Shown in pieces: positions 8,424-17,305 of a stretch of 64,000 bases of DNA. The stretch is from the NCBI RefSeq assembly GCF_900105315.1, contig NZ_LT629766.1, positions 3,658,001 through 3,722,000 on the forward strand. The letters are read 5' to 3'. Source of the DNA: Brevibacterium siliguriense. Lineage in GTDB: Bacteria; Actinomycetota; Actinomycetes; Actinomycetales; Brevibacteriaceae. The first letter of the stretch is position 1. Every line of letters begins with the position of its first letter. Below the pieces are notes generated by a model. The model did no database searches. It was given only the letters and a program-made list of their open reading frames with translations, and was not told the DNA's origin. Made by a program: the position numbers and the translations under genes.

Positions 8424-9062
8424 ATGCATCTTCACGTAGCCGATCACCCGCTCATCGCCCACAAACTCACCGCTCTGCGCGATGCGAACACGGATTCCGC
8501 TCGCTTCCGACAGCTCACCGAAGAGCTCGTCATGCTGCTGGCCTACGAAGCGACCCGGTCGGTGGCCGTAGAGGACAAGGAGATCTCGACCCCGGTGACG
8601 ACGACCACCGGCACCCGAATCGCCGAACCCCGCCCCGTCGTGGTCCCGATCCTGCGCGCCGGCCTCGGCATGCTCGACGGAATGCTGCGCATCCTCCCCA
8701 CTGCCGAGGTGGGCTTCCTCGGAATGGTCCGCGACGAGACGACGTTCGAGCCCAGCGCCTATGCCGATCGTCTGCCCGACGACCTCACCGGTCGGCAGAT
8801 CTTCGTCGTCGATCCGATGCTCGCCACCGGCGGCACCCTGGCCATGGCCATCGACTTCCTGCTCGCCCGCGGGGCTCGCGATGTCACCGCTGTGTGCCTC
8901 GTCTCCGCCCCCGAGGGCGTCCAGCGCATCGAACGTGACTACAGCGATTCCGCCGAGGTGAAGGTGTACACGGCGGCCCTCGACGAGAAGCTCAACGAGA
9001 AGGGCTACATCGTGCCCGGGCTCGGCGATGCCGGGGACCGGATGTACGGAATCGTCGACTGA
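8424..9062 (+). CDS. upp: Uracil phosphoribosyltransferase
   Basis: 212 residues, the normal length. It makes UMP from uracil and PRPP (pyrimidine salvage). Visible are the N-terminal [16 protein letters not shown] and [31 protein letters not shown] with the substrate loop, the PRPP-binding [18 protein letters not shown], and the uracil site [15 protein letters not shown] near the end. The start MHLHVADHP is preferred over upstream in-frame codons because it matches the family start and lies at the -10 box distance expected for a leaderless message. A hairpin follows the stop. Confidence 0.96.
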   Translation: MHLHVADHPLIAHKLTALRDANTDSARFRQLTEELVMLLAYEATRSVAVEDKEISTPVTTTTGTRIAEPRPVVVPILRAGLGMLDGMLRILPTAEVGFLGMVRDETTFEPSAYADRLPDDLTGRQIFVVDPMLATGGTLAMAIDFLLARGARDVTAVCLVSAPEGVQRIERDYSDSAEVKVYTAALDEKLNEKGYIVPGLGDAGDRMYGIVD

Positions 9063-9084
9063 CGGCACGCGCGGATGACGATTT

Positions 9085-9106
9085 CGGTCGTCGGCCTCGG
9101 CGACCG
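9085..9106 (+). terminator. Terminator of upp
   Basis: Nine-bp stem CGGTCGTCG (9085-9093) against CGGCGACCG (9098-9106) with one G-U wobble and loop GCCT, starting 22 bases after the upp stop. There is no clear T run. Confidence 0.55.
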
Positions 9107-9194
9107 TGACGTCATATTTCGTCACAGTCGTCTCATTTTCGGGTTTTCCTTTGCAAGGCCGAAGTTTTGTGACAAATAATGAAGTCATGACTTC
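9106..9194 (+). promoter_or_regulatory. Promoter region of the winged-helix regulator with two palindromes
   Basis: GTGACG-N8-CGTCAC (9106-9125) is an interrupted palindrome. TTGCAA (9151-9156) and AATAAT (9175-9180) form a plausible -35/-10 pair spaced by 18 bases. A perfect 14-base palindrome, GAAGTCATGACTTC (9181-9194), sits where transcription should start. The position fits an autoregulatory operator. About 155 bases follow before the ATG at 9350, in which I see no gene. Confidence 0.45.
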
Positions 9195-9349
9195 GACGAT
9201 CGAGCCGCTGCGAATGCCGGGCGCAGACATGTGCATGCCCTGCGTTCGTGGTCGGTGATCGTACTCCCGCTGTCCGGCCTCGAACGAGTTCACTCAAGCA
9301 GCGGACTCTTCCAGTCATATCGACCTCATGGTCGGAGCAAAGGACAGCT

Positions 9350-10168
9350 ATGCCGAATCCAGAACCCGCCTACGTCCACCCGCGCAGTGCAGTGGCCACT
9401 CGACGTGCAGGAGCCAGGTTGAGCGCAGTCGACCCGCAGAACGCACCGCACACCTTCGGACCCGCCGGTGTCGTCCCCTCGCCGAAGGCCGCTCGCGGAA
9501 TCATCGTCTACATCGGACTCGATGAGTCAAAGGCCGCAGCCGACGGCACGAACCTCTCCGCGATCGCCGCTGAGCTGCAGGCCTACGCCAAGGAACTGGC
9601 CAGCCAGGCGGAGACCCAGGCCGTCATCGCACTCGCACCGGAGGGCCGCGGCAGCGATATCGACGCCGTGCGGGCCGTGGCCACCGGCTCCCCCGCCGCA
9701 ACCGGTGCGCCGGCGGCGACTCATGGTCCTGTGCGTTCGCGCATTCCCAACCGCATCCACCCGCCGGCTCTGCGCGAGGACTCCACACCGGCGGCTCCCG
9801 CTCCTCGCGGTTTCGGCGGTCGGGCCGGCGACGCCTACACCCAGGCGAGCGGCGAACGTCTGCGCATCGACATTCCCCGCCGCGAGGTCCGCATCGACGG
9901 TGACCTCGTCGATGTCACGACGAAGGAATTCGACCTGCTCGCCACCCTCGTCTCCCACGCCGATGAGACTCTGCCCCGTGAGGATCTCATCACCGCGGTG
10001 TGGTCCGGCGGGGAGGTTCCCGACGAACGCACCGTGGACGTCCACATCCGCCGACTGCGGCGCCGCCTCGGCGAATATGCCTCGGTGGTGCGCACGATGC
10101 GGGGGTCGGGCTACCGCTATGACACCCACCCCGATGTGACGGTGTGGAGTGCGACGGCGCGTCGCTGA
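9350..10168 (+). CDS. Winged-helix (OmpR/PhoB C-terminal type) transcriptional regulator
   Basis: 272 residues. The C-terminal 95 residues form a PhoB-type winged helix: RLRIDIPRREVRIDGDLVDV, TTKEFDLLATLVSHADETL, then the recognition region ERTVDVHIRRLRRRLGEY and the wing RTMRGSGYRYD. The N-terminal 115 residues contain one segment with alternating hydrophobic pattern (GIIVYIGLDES) but no phospho-acceptor aspartate pattern, so this is not a standard response regulator. A proline/alanine-rich linker joins the two. The start at 9350 follows AAAGGAC by a few bases. Target and signal are unknown. An apparent stand-alone regulator with its own palindrome-containing promoter. Confidence 0.8.
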   Translation: MPNPEPAYVHPRSAVATRRAGARLSAVDPQNAPHTFGPAGVVPSPKAARGIIVYIGLDESKAAADGTNLSAIAAELQAYAKELASQAETQAVIALAPEGRGSDIDAVRAVATGSPAATGAPAATHGPVRSRIPNRIHPPALREDSTPAAPAPRGFGGRAGDAYTQASGERLRIDIPRREVRIDGDLVDVTTKEFDLLATLVSHADETLPREDLITAVWSGGEVPDERTVDVHIRRLRRRLGEYASVVRTMRGSGYRYDTHPDVTVWSATARR

Positions 10169-10243
10169 AGTAGTGCGGCTGTGAGCCGCGTCGCAAGTCG
10201 CTTCCAGCGTGGGGCCAGAATTCCCGGTTAAGATCGTTGATCG

Positions 10244-11185
10244 ATGAACCAGGCATATTCCTCACCGCGCAGAAGGCACAGCCCCGCGAAGGGCATCACC
10301 GCATTGATCTTCGGGATCCTCTATGCGGCGTTCCTGCTTCTCCACAATCTGCTTCCGACGCGGATGGGCATCGCGCTCATCATCGAATCGGTGCTGCCGT
10401 GGACGGGGATCTTCCTCGCGCTCGTGCTGCTCATGTTCCTCATTCGCTTCTCGTGGCTCTCGGCCATCGGATTCCTCGTGCCCGCTCTGGTGTGGACGGG
10501 GATGTTCGGACCCGCCCTGTTGCCGAATGAGGATTCCGGTGACCCGGATCTGACGGTGGCCACTCACAATGTGGGGGCGAGGATGCCGCAGCCCACGGCT
10601 GCCGCGCAGAACATCGTCGACCGTGATCCGGACATCGTGACGATCCAGGAGCTCGAGTCGCTTTCGGGCAAGATCATCCACAAGGAGCTCGACTCCTCGT
10701 TCGAGCATTCTCAGGTCGTCGACACCATCGGCGTGTGGTCGAAATGGCCGATGTCGGAGCCCGAGGAGGTCGACCTCGGGCTGCAGTGGCCGCGCGCCTT
10801 CGCGACCACGATCTCGACCGACCACGGTGACATCCGCTTCTATGCCGTGCATATGCCCTCGGTGCGTCCGGGGCACGAATCGATGCGCAACGCCGCACTG
10901 CGCCGATTGGCCACGACCGTGGAGACCGACGGCGCCGAGCATGTCATCATCGCCGGCGACTTCAACACGGCGGCGACGGACAACAATATGAAGACGCTCG
11001 TGCCTCCGCTGCAGGATACCCGAGAAGAGGCCCGAGGCGGCTTCGGCTTCACCTGGCCCGCACAGTTCCCCGTCACCCGGCTCGACCATGTCCTCTACCG
11101 CGGTTTCGATGCCACCTCCGACGAGGTGCTCGAACGCGGATCGAGCGACCACCGCGCAGTCCTCGCCGGACTCGACCTCAAGTAG
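10244..11185 (+). CDS. Membrane-anchored endonuclease/exonuclease/phosphatase-fold protein
   Basis: 313 residues. Three hydrophobic segments lie within about residues 18-90, then an extracytoplasmic catalytic domain. The EEP fold is marked by LTVATHNVGARM, IVTIQELES with the metal-binding glutamate, FYAVHMPS, IIAGDFNTAAT, TRLDHVLYRG and the terminal SSDHRAVLAGL. Substrate cannot be inferred; relatives act on phosphodiesters or inositol phosphates. The ATG at 10244 has no strong ribosome-binding site. TAAGAT (10229-10234) lies nine bases upstream and could give a nearly leaderless message. The gene converges on the MarP gene with a 27-base gap. Confidence 0.85.
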   Translation: MNQAYSSPRRRHSPAKGITALIFGILYAAFLLLHNLLPTRMGIALIIESVLPWTGIFLALVLLMFLIRFSWLSAIGFLVPALVWTGMFGPALLPNEDSGDPDLTVATHNVGARMPQPTAAAQNIVDRDPDIVTIQELESLSGKIIHKELDSSFEHSQVVDTIGVWSKWPMSEPEEVDLGLQWPRAFATTISTDHGDIRFYAVHMPSVRPGHESMRNAALRRLATTVETDGAEHVIIAGDFNTAATDNNMKTLVPPLQDTREEARGGFGFTWPAQFPVTRLDHVLYRGFDATSDEVLERGSSDHRAVLAGLDLK

Positions 11186-11212
11186 CTGCTCGAGTCAGTT
11201 TGTGCACGCGGT

Positions 11213-12403
11213 TCAGTTCGTGCACTGGCCTGTCGGCTGCGGTGCGCGCTCGGAGGCACCGGCGTCGAGTTCGTCGGCGATCTCTGCCCGAGTGAGTGCG
11301 TAGCCGGTTTCGTCATCGGTGGCCGAGCGGGCGAAGACCATGCCGACGACGTTTCCGTCGGCGTCGACGAGGGGGCCTCCCGAATTGCCTTCCCGAACGA
11401 TTCCACGCAGAGCATAGACTTCCCGGACGACCGACTGCGAGTCGTAGATGTCGAGTCCGCGGGCATTGATCTTCTCTCGCACGCGGGTCGGTGAGATCGT
11501 ATAGGGACCGTTGGCGGGGAATCCGACGACGACGGAGTCATCGCCGGGTCCGAGTCCGTTTCCGAAGTCGAGGGCGGGAGCGTCGAGGCCTGCGACCCTG
11601 AGCACGGCCACGTCTGCTTCGGCATCGAATTCGACGACCTCGGCGTGGTACGGACGGCCTTTGCCGCCGACCTGTACGGCCAGTTCAGTGGATCCGGCCA
11701 CGACATGGGCGTTCGTGGCGACGAGTCCGTCCTCGAAGACGAAACCGGAGCCTTCCGAACCGGTGGCGCAGCTGGTGGCCGTCGTCGTTATCTTGACGAC
11801 CGAATCCTCGACGCTGCGACCGACATCGACCATGGCCTCGTCAGGTTCTCCGACCCCGCGGATCTGTTCGGGCTGGCCGGAGAACACCTGCGGGAATCCG
11901 GATGCGCTCAGTCCCTTCGCCAGTCCGCCGAGCGCGCTCTGGGAGGAATAGGGAATGGTGCGATCGATTGCGGCGATGACGGCGGAGTCCGCGGCCCAGC
12001 GGTTGGGCTCGACGAGAGGAGTGGTGCGGATGAAGCCTGCGGCGAGCCAGATGACGAGGACATAGACGATCCCTGCAGTGACAGTGCCGCCGACGGCGTC
12101 GATGCCCTGACCGAGGTCGGAGTCCATATTGTGCTTGACCCACGCGCCGATGCCGCTGCCGGCGAAGGCGAAGAGGACGCTGAGGACCAGCGGCATCGAG
12201 GCCAGCAGCATGAGCACGCCGGGGTTGTCCATGAAATCGGTGCCGGAACTCAGCGATTCGACGAGCGGGGAGATCAGGCGCCCGAGGATCCAGCCGACGA
12301 TGAAGCCGCCCGCGGTTCCCAGGGCTGTGATGATGCCCTGTCGGAACCCGGCGAAGAGCGCCCCGACGCCGAGGATGATGAGGAGGATGTCGAGAACTGT
12401 CAC
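11213..12403 (-). CDS. MarP-like membrane-anchored serine protease (CvpA domain plus trypsin-like domain)
   Basis: 396 residues. The N-terminal CvpA-type domain has four hydrophobic helices (about residues 1-125). A trypsin-like periplasmic domain follows from about residue 195. The triad is visible as His233 in NAHVV, Asp264 in EADVAVL and Ser341 in GNSGGP. Cys212 and Cys394 match in position the disulfide pair known from mycobacterial MarP, whose role is survival at acid pH and under oxidative stress. Start GTG at 12403 lacks a good ribosome-binding site. It follows the PrsW gene by nine bases, so the two proteases are probably co-transcribed. Confidence 0.9.
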   Translation of the reverse strand: MTVLDILLIILGVGALFAGFRQGIITALGTAGGFIVGWILGRLISPLVESLSSGTDFMDNPGVLMLLASMPLVLSVLFAFAGSGIGAWVKHNMDSDLGQGIDAVGGTVTAGIVYVLVIWLAAGFIRTTPLVEPNRWAADSAVIAAIDRTIPYSSQSALGGLAKGLSASGFPQVFSGQPEQIRGVGEPDEAMVDVGRSVEDSVVKITTTATSCATGSEGSGFVFEDGLVATNAHVVAGSTELAVQVGGKGRPYHAEVVEFDAEADVAVLRVAGLDAPALDFGNGLGPGDDSVVVGFPANGPYTISPTRVREKINARGLDIYDSQSVVREVYALRGIVREGNSGGPLVDADGNVVGMVFARSATDDETGYALTRAEIADELDAGASERAPQPTGQCTN

Positions 12404-12412
12404 CGCTGGAAT

Positions 12413-14053
12413 TTACCGCACTGTCTGTCTGGAAACCGTCTGTTTGGAGGCCGCGAGCAGACGGTCGCGGGCATCGGAGAACTGTTTGAGTTCGGCCCGT
12501 TCGATATTGCGTTCCTGTTCGCCGCCGATTCCAGCGAGCACGCGCATCCGCGTCGTCGCCAGTTTGCCGGAGGTGCGGATCATGGTCTTCATCTCCTCCT
12601 TGCCGCCGGGGAACGACTTCGCCCAGTCGCGGCCGTTCTTCCGGCCCTTCCACGTGCCGAGCATGTCGACCTCGGCGTGGGTGAGCCAACCGGAGTTCGC
12701 ATAGTCGCCGAGCATGTTCTGAGTGTGCATGCGTTCGCTGCGGCGCAGGATGAGGCCGAGCGCGATCCAAGCGGCGGAGTAGATGATGCTGAGGATGATC
12801 ATCCCGGTTCGCGAGACGATCTCGTTGTGGGTGATCTCCTGATCGATGACGGACAGCAACACCATCGACCCGTTCCAGAATCCGTGCAGGACCATGCCGA
12901 GCACGAGTCCGGGCAGCCACATGAGGATGAGTGACCACCACGGCCATTTGCGGGCAGCAAGTCCGATCGACACACCGGCAGCCGTCGAGAACGTTGTGTG
13001 CAGCAGGGGTGCGCACAGGCACCTGACGACGAAGAGCTCCATCAGACCTTCTACCTGGCCTTCGTTCCACGCTCCACCCAGATAGAGGATGTTCTCGGTG
13101 AAGGCAAAGCCCGCACCGATGAGCGAACCATAGACGAGGCCATCGAGTGGGCCCTCGAAGTAGCGCCGTGCCGCAAGGACGATGACCAGAAGGAGAACAG
13201 TCTTCGTCGACTCCTCGAGGATCGGGGCTTGGATGACCGTACCGATCAGACTGGGCACGCCCCGGAAACCGGCCAGGGCGAGCGCGATCTCGCCGGCGAT
13301 GGAGAAGGCCAGGGTGAGGATGACCGCGGCGACGGCACCCCAGAGCAGGCAGATGCCCAAGAGCAGCTTCGGCTGGGGCCTCCAGCGATCGAGCCAGAGC
13401 ACATAGGCGATGATGCCGAGAAGCGGGATGGCAGAGAGACCGATCAGGGCGAAGAGACGGACCCCGAAGCTCAGTCCACCGACCAGTGCCAGTAGTGCCA
13501 GCCCGACGACGAGCCCTATGAGAACGAGGATCGCGGCAACGAGCCGAACGATGTTTCCGGTCGAATCGGGTTGGGTCTTCGGTTGTGCCTTCCGCACGGC
13601 ACCGGTCCAGGGAGTGTCGGTGACAACCTGTTGGGGTGCCTGCATTCCAGCGCGAATCCGCATCTCCTGCGTCACCGTCGGTGCAAACCGTGGCTGAGCA
13701 TAGACGCGAACCTGCGCCGGCGGGGGCGCGTACATCACCGGCTGGCCGGGCATCGGCTGTCCGGGGATGGGCTGGGCCTGCTGCGGCATCAGCCGGCCGG
13801 GAACCGGCTGCATCTGGGGCTGGCCCTGCATGGGAGGCTGCTGCGGCCCCTGGCCCGCCTGCTGCGGATTCGGCTGTTGCGAACCCTGCGGTCGTGGCCG
13901 GAACCGGTCATGATTCTGCTGTGGCTGATTCGGCTGTGGCACTTGGCCCTGTTGTGGCACTTGGCCGTGGGCAGGGGGAACGTTGGGGTTCGGTGGGCCC
14001 TGCACCTGGGGCGGCTGAGGTCTCTGCGAACCGGGACCGTTCTGTGCCGACAT
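12413..14053 (-). CDS. PrsW-family intramembrane metalloprotease with a proline/glutamine-rich N-terminal tail
   Basis: 546 residues. About 165 N-terminal residues are low-complexity P, Q, G and N, predicted cytoplasmic and disordered. The membrane part has about eight to nine helices and the PrsW signatures: ILEESTKT (EExxK), FAFTENILYL, HTTFSTAAG and LHGFWNGS, which carry the presumed zinc ligands. In Bacillus, PrsW starts the cleavage of an anti-sigma factor; no anti-sigma factor is encoded here, so the substrate is unknown. ATG at 14053 follows AAGGA. The C-terminal tail after the last helix (about 90 residues) is hydrophilic. Co-oriented with the MarP-like gene. Confidence 0.88.
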   Translation of the reverse strand: MSAQNGPGSQRPQPPQVQGPPNPNVPPAHGQVPQQGQVPQPNQPQQNHDRFRPRPQGSQQPNPQQAGQGPQQPPMQGQPQMQPVPGRLMPQQAQPIPGQPMPGQPVMYAPPPAQVRVYAQPRFAPTVTQEMRIRAGMQAPQQVVTDTPWTGAVRKAQPKTQPDSTGNIVRLVAAILVLIGLVVGLALLALVGGLSFGVRLFALIGLSAIPLLGIIAYVLWLDRWRPQPKLLLGICLLWGAVAAVILTLAFSIAGEIALALAGFRGVPSLIGTVIQAPILEESTKTVLLLVIVLAARRYFEGPLDGLVYGSLIGAGFAFTENILYLGGAWNEGQVEGLMELFVVRCLCAPLLHTTFSTAAGVSIGLAARKWPWWSLILMWLPGLVLGMVLHGFWNGSMVLLSVIDQEITHNEIVSRTGMIILSIIYSAAWIALGLILRRSERMHTQNMLGDYANSGWLTHAEVDMLGTWKGRKNGRDWAKSFPGGKEEMKTMIRTSGKLATTRMRVLAGIGGEQERNIERAELKQFSDARDRLLAASKQTVSRQTVR

Positions 14054-14474
14054 AGTTCGTCCTTCTGCAATGGGGAAAATCCGCTCACCTCAGTCTAGAG
14101 TCCAAGCCCACCGTCGACGGCCTCGTCGTGTATCCGTCCAGCAACACTTCAGCCGACTGTCACGTTCTTCAAACGACCTCCCACTCCCCACTCAACCATT
14201 TTCGACTGTGGACGGGCGCAGTTTCGTCGACTCGATGTCGGCGGAGGAACCAGACGACGGTGAAAGCTCCACGGGCCATTCGTCCGTCGTCCGACGGTCG
14301 GCATCACCCACCACACGAGCCAGCCACTGCCGTTCTTCCCGGGTCCACTCCCCTCCCTCCGGAGATCGGCACGATGACCACTCGCACATCACAGCCTGTG
14401 GATGCTCAAAGTACTATCCACAGCCCCTCGATCAGCCCTAGTCCGACACGAGGCTCTCCGTGTCGAATCGGTCC
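14054..14474. other. Gene-free interval between prsW-like and LPXTG genes
   Basis: No open frame here has convincing codon use or a ribosome-binding site. The notable structure is an inverted repeat CTGTGGAT-N12-ATCCACAG (14396-14423), ending about 50 bases before the LPXTG start. Its arms resemble DnaA boxes (CTATCCACA differs at one position from TTATCCACA). It may be an operator for the adhesin gene. Promoters for both divergent genes must lie here, but I cannot place them. Confidence 0.4.
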
Positions 14475-16460
14475 ATGACTACTCTCAGACTCGCATCGCT
14501 GCGCACCGCGCTGCTCCTCACCGTCCTCACAGTTGCCTCACTCATCGGGCTGGGACCGGCCATGGCCGCGGGACCTCCGGCCAGCCTCGGCGAGGTTCCG
14601 GTTCTCACCGCCCCCAATGCCTACGGGCCGGGCATCTGGCACCACGCGAAGCAGGGCAAGACCTGGTACGGCTCCTACCGAACCTTCCCCGATGCCTCCG
14701 CCTACTGCATCGATGCGGGCAAGAAGTCTCCGCTGCCGAAGTACTTCAAGAATGCGAAGGCCGACACGGTCGCCTCAGCTCGCACAGCGTGGGCACTCCA
14801 CGAATATGCCGGATCGACGTCGAAAGATGTGCAGGCCGCGTTGAGCGCGATGGCCCGCCTCGACAAAGCGCTCCCCCACGATCACAAGGTACCGCCACAG
14901 AAGCCGGCCGATCTCGGTAAGAAGTTCTCCGGTGCTGCGAAGAAGCACTCGACGATCCTCGCCGAGGCGAAGAAGTTGGCCGGCCCCTACACCCTCGACA
15001 TCAGCCTTGAGCCGGTCATGCGCATGCCCGTGCTCGAGCCCTATGCCGCCCCGGAGTCCGCCTCTTCTCCTGACTCCTGGGCCTCCGACAGACCCGACAG
15101 CGACAAGGCCGACGACAAACGGCCTAAGGTCCTCGGCACTCCTACCGATGAGGCGACGTTGGCGGTCTCGCTGACCAGTGCCTCGGGAGCGCAGGTCCCC
15201 GACGTTCCCGTCACGCTGAATGTCGCCGGAGCTGCGAAAGCTCCGACGACCGTGACCACGGGGAAGGAACCCGTGGCCACGACGCTGCAGGCGAGCGCAC
15301 CCGGCACTCTGTCAGTGACCGCCTCGGCGAAGGTCGCCCCGCAGACAGTGCGGGTCTTCGAACCGACGTCCGGCACGCGGGTCCAACGGGTGATCACCCC
15401 GGACACCCCCGATTCCGTCACGGACAAGGCGTCACTGGACCTGAGTTCCCAGCCGAAGGTGACCACCGAGATCTCCGACCAGACGCCGACACCGGGTGAG
15501 ACGGTCACCGACGAATTCACCGTCTCCGGCCTCATCGGTGACCACACGGTCACCGTCGAACACACCCTGTGGCAGACCGCGACGGCACCGAGGCAGGGCA
15601 TCAAGAACGATGACGCTCGCGAAATCGGATCCGTGACCTCGAAAGATGTCGGCAACGGCACCCACACGTCCGACGAGGTCACCGTGCCCGAGGACTTCCG
15701 CGGTTGGCTGTACTTCACCGAGACGATCGCCGGGGACAAGGCGACGAAGGAATGGAAGGGAATCCACGGCCAACCTCGTGAGACCGGGTTCGTCCCGTGG
15801 ACTCCGACAGCCGACACCGAGGCGGTGCTTGAGGGCACGTCGACCCACGACGAGGTGGCTGTGACCGGTCTGCGGCCGGGTTCGGAGGCCGTCCTCGTCG
15901 TCACTGCCTACCACGTGGAGAGCGAACCCGAGCAGTCGAAAGAGCCCGACGGCACGGAGCTGTCCGTGCAGGACTTCACCGTCAACGCCGACGAGAAGGG
16001 ACACGTCGAAATCGACACGGAGCCGATCGATATGCCCGTCGGCTGGGTCACCTATGTGACGACGATCGAGGGCAGCGACGTCAACGCGGAGTGGACGAGC
16101 GACTGGGGCGTCCCCGCCGAAACAGTGCACCGTCTGCCCGAAGAGAAGCCGTCCGCTCCCCCGGCTCCGCCGACGCCGTCGGAAGAGCCGAGCAAGCCGC
16201 CGGCTCCACCGGAACAGCCGGATATGCCGAGCACACCTCCGGCCCCACCCGAGCAGCCGGAAGCCCCGGAGAAGCCCGAGACCCCTTCGGCCGAACCGGT
16301 CGCTGACACCCCGGAGGCCCCCGCCGCCACGGTTTCATCAGGTGAACTGCCCCGCACCGGCACGACAGGCAACGGCATGCTCATCGGTCTGGGCATCGTC
16401 CTCGTCGGGCTCGGATCGACGATCCTGCTGATCTCCGGCAGCCGCCGCGACAGAGAATAG
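14475..16460 (+). CDS. LPXTG wall-anchored surface protein with a putative thioester domain
   Basis: 661 residues. A signal peptide (about residues 1-30, ending AMAAG) leads into a domain with SAYCIDAGKK (Cys78) and DVQAALSA (Gln120). This Cys/Gln pattern resembles thioester domains that form a covalent bond between the two side chains, although the usual tryptophan after the glutamine is missing. Repeated beta domains follow: one with HTVTVEHTLWQT and GWLYFTETIAG (about 350-425), a second with GWVTYVTTIEG (about 470-550). A proline-rich stalk (555-620) ends in the sorting signal LPRTG, a hydrophobic helix and RRDRE. Start ATG at 14475; a GTG 15 bases upstream is also possible. Likely an adhesin or pilus-like subunit. 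Confidence 0.82.
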   Translation: MTTLRLASLRTALLLTVLTVASLIGLGPAMAAGPPASLGEVPVLTAPNAYGPGIWHHAKQGKTWYGSYRTFPDASAYCIDAGKKSPLPKYFKNAKADTVASARTAWALHEYAGSTSKDVQAALSAMARLDKALPHDHKVPPQKPADLGKKFSGAAKKHSTILAEAKKLAGPYTLDISLEPVMRMPVLEPYAAPESASSPDSWASDRPDSDKADDKRPKVLGTPTDEATLAVSLTSASGAQVPDVPVTLNVAGAAKAPTTVTTGKEPVATTLQASAPGTLSVTASAKVAPQTVRVFEPTSGTRVQRVITPDTPDSVTDKASLDLSSQPKVTTEISDQTPTPGETVTDEFTVSGLIGDHTVTVEHTLWQTATAPRQGIKNDDAREIGSVTSKDVGNGTHTSDEVTVPEDFRGWLYFTETIAGDKATKEWKGIHGQPRETGFVPWTPTADTEAVLEGTSTHDEVAVTGLRPGSEAVLVVTAYHVESEPEQSKEPDGTELSVQDFTVNADEKGHVEIDTEPIDMPVGWVTYVTTIEGSDVNAEWTSDWGVPAETVHRLPEEKPSAPPAPPTPSEEPSKPPAPPEQPDMPSTPPAPPEQPEAPEKPETPSAEPVADTPEAPAATVSSGELPRTGTTGNGMLIGLGIVLVGLGSTILLISGSRRDRE

Positions 16461-16478
16461 TAGGCCGTGAGAACACGT

Positions 16479-16508
16479 CACCCCCGACCGCAGGGCACGG
16501 TCGGGGTG
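16479..16508. terminator. Bidirectional terminator between the LPXTG gene and the hpa operon
   Basis: CACCCCCGACCG (16479-16490) pairs with CGGTCGGGGTG (16498-16508) with one bulged C and loop CAGGGCA. It lies between two convergent stops (16460 and 16517) and can serve both directions. Confidence 0.7.
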
Positions 16509-16516
16509 AGGTGTGC

Positions 16517-17305
16517 TCAGTCCTGAACCCAAGTGTCGGCCCAAGCGCGGGCACCGTTCATCATCAGACCGACATCGGCGCCGACAAGGACGAAGGACGC
16601 TCCGGCTTCCAGGTACTTCCGTGCCTGCTCGGGATCGAAGGCGTTGACACCGACAGGTTTGCCGGCAGCCTTCACCGCCTCGAGCGTCCGTGCCACCGCA
16701 TCGGTGACGTCCGGATGAGTCTGCTGACCGAGCAGCCCCATCGATGCAGCCAGGTCTGAGGGACCGACGAAGATCTGGTCGATTCCGTCGACCGCGGCGA
16801 TCTCGGCGGCATTGTCGACCGCAGTCGCCGATTCGATCTGCACAGTCAGTGACACGAGTTCCTCGGCCCGGCCCAGGTACCCGTCCACGGCATTCCACCG
16901 GGAGGCCCTGGCCAGGGCTGAGCCGACCCCGCGCACACCTCTCGGCTGATAATGGACGGCCGCCACAGCCGCCTCGGCGTCGGATTTCGTGTCGACCATC
17001 GGCACGAGCAGATTCTGCGCGCCGAGGTCGAGGTACTGCTTGATGAGCACCCGGTCATTCACCGGAACCCGCACGACGGGGGTCGCAGGGTAACCGTTCA
17101 TCGCACGCAGCAGACTCGTCGTGGTCTCGAGTCCGATCGGGGAATGCTCGGCATCGATGAGAACCCACTGCATCCCCGAGGCGGCAGCGATCTCGGCGGC
17201 CACGGGGGAACCCGAGCACACCCACATCCCGGCCAGGTACTCGCCATCGCCGAGCCCGGTCACACGGTCTGAGAAGGTCTGCGGAAGTTCTACTCGAAAC
17301 GGCAT
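16517..17305 (-). CDS. hpaI: HpcH/HpaI-family aldolase (4-hydroxy-2-oxoheptanedioate aldolase)
   Basis: 262 residues, TIM-barrel class II pyruvate aldolase. It splits 4-hydroxy-2-oxoheptanedioate into pyruvate and succinate semialdehyde, the last step of homoprotocatechuate breakdown. Family marks are GMWVCSGSPVAAEIAA, VLIDAEHSP, PVVRVPVND, LLVPMVDTKSDAEAA, QIESATAVDNA with the metal-binding glutamate, and IFVGPSDLAASMG with the metal-binding aspartate. The ATG at 17305 lies inside the end of hpaH, giving a 16-base overlap. Last gene of the minus-strand hpa operon; a terminator follows. Confidence 0.93.
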   Translation of the reverse strand: MPFRVELPQTFSDRVTGLGDGEYLAGMWVCSGSPVAAEIAAASGMQWVLIDAEHSPIGLETTTSLLRAMNGYPATPVVRVPVNDRVLIKQYLDLGAQNLLVPMVDTKSDAEAAVAAVHYQPRGVRGVGSALARASRWNAVDGYLGRAEELVSLTVQIESATAVDNAAEIAAVDGIDQIFVGPSDLAASMGLLGQQTHPDVTDAVARTLEAVKAAGKPVGVNAFDPEQARKYLEAGASFVLVGADVGLMMNGARAWADTWVQD

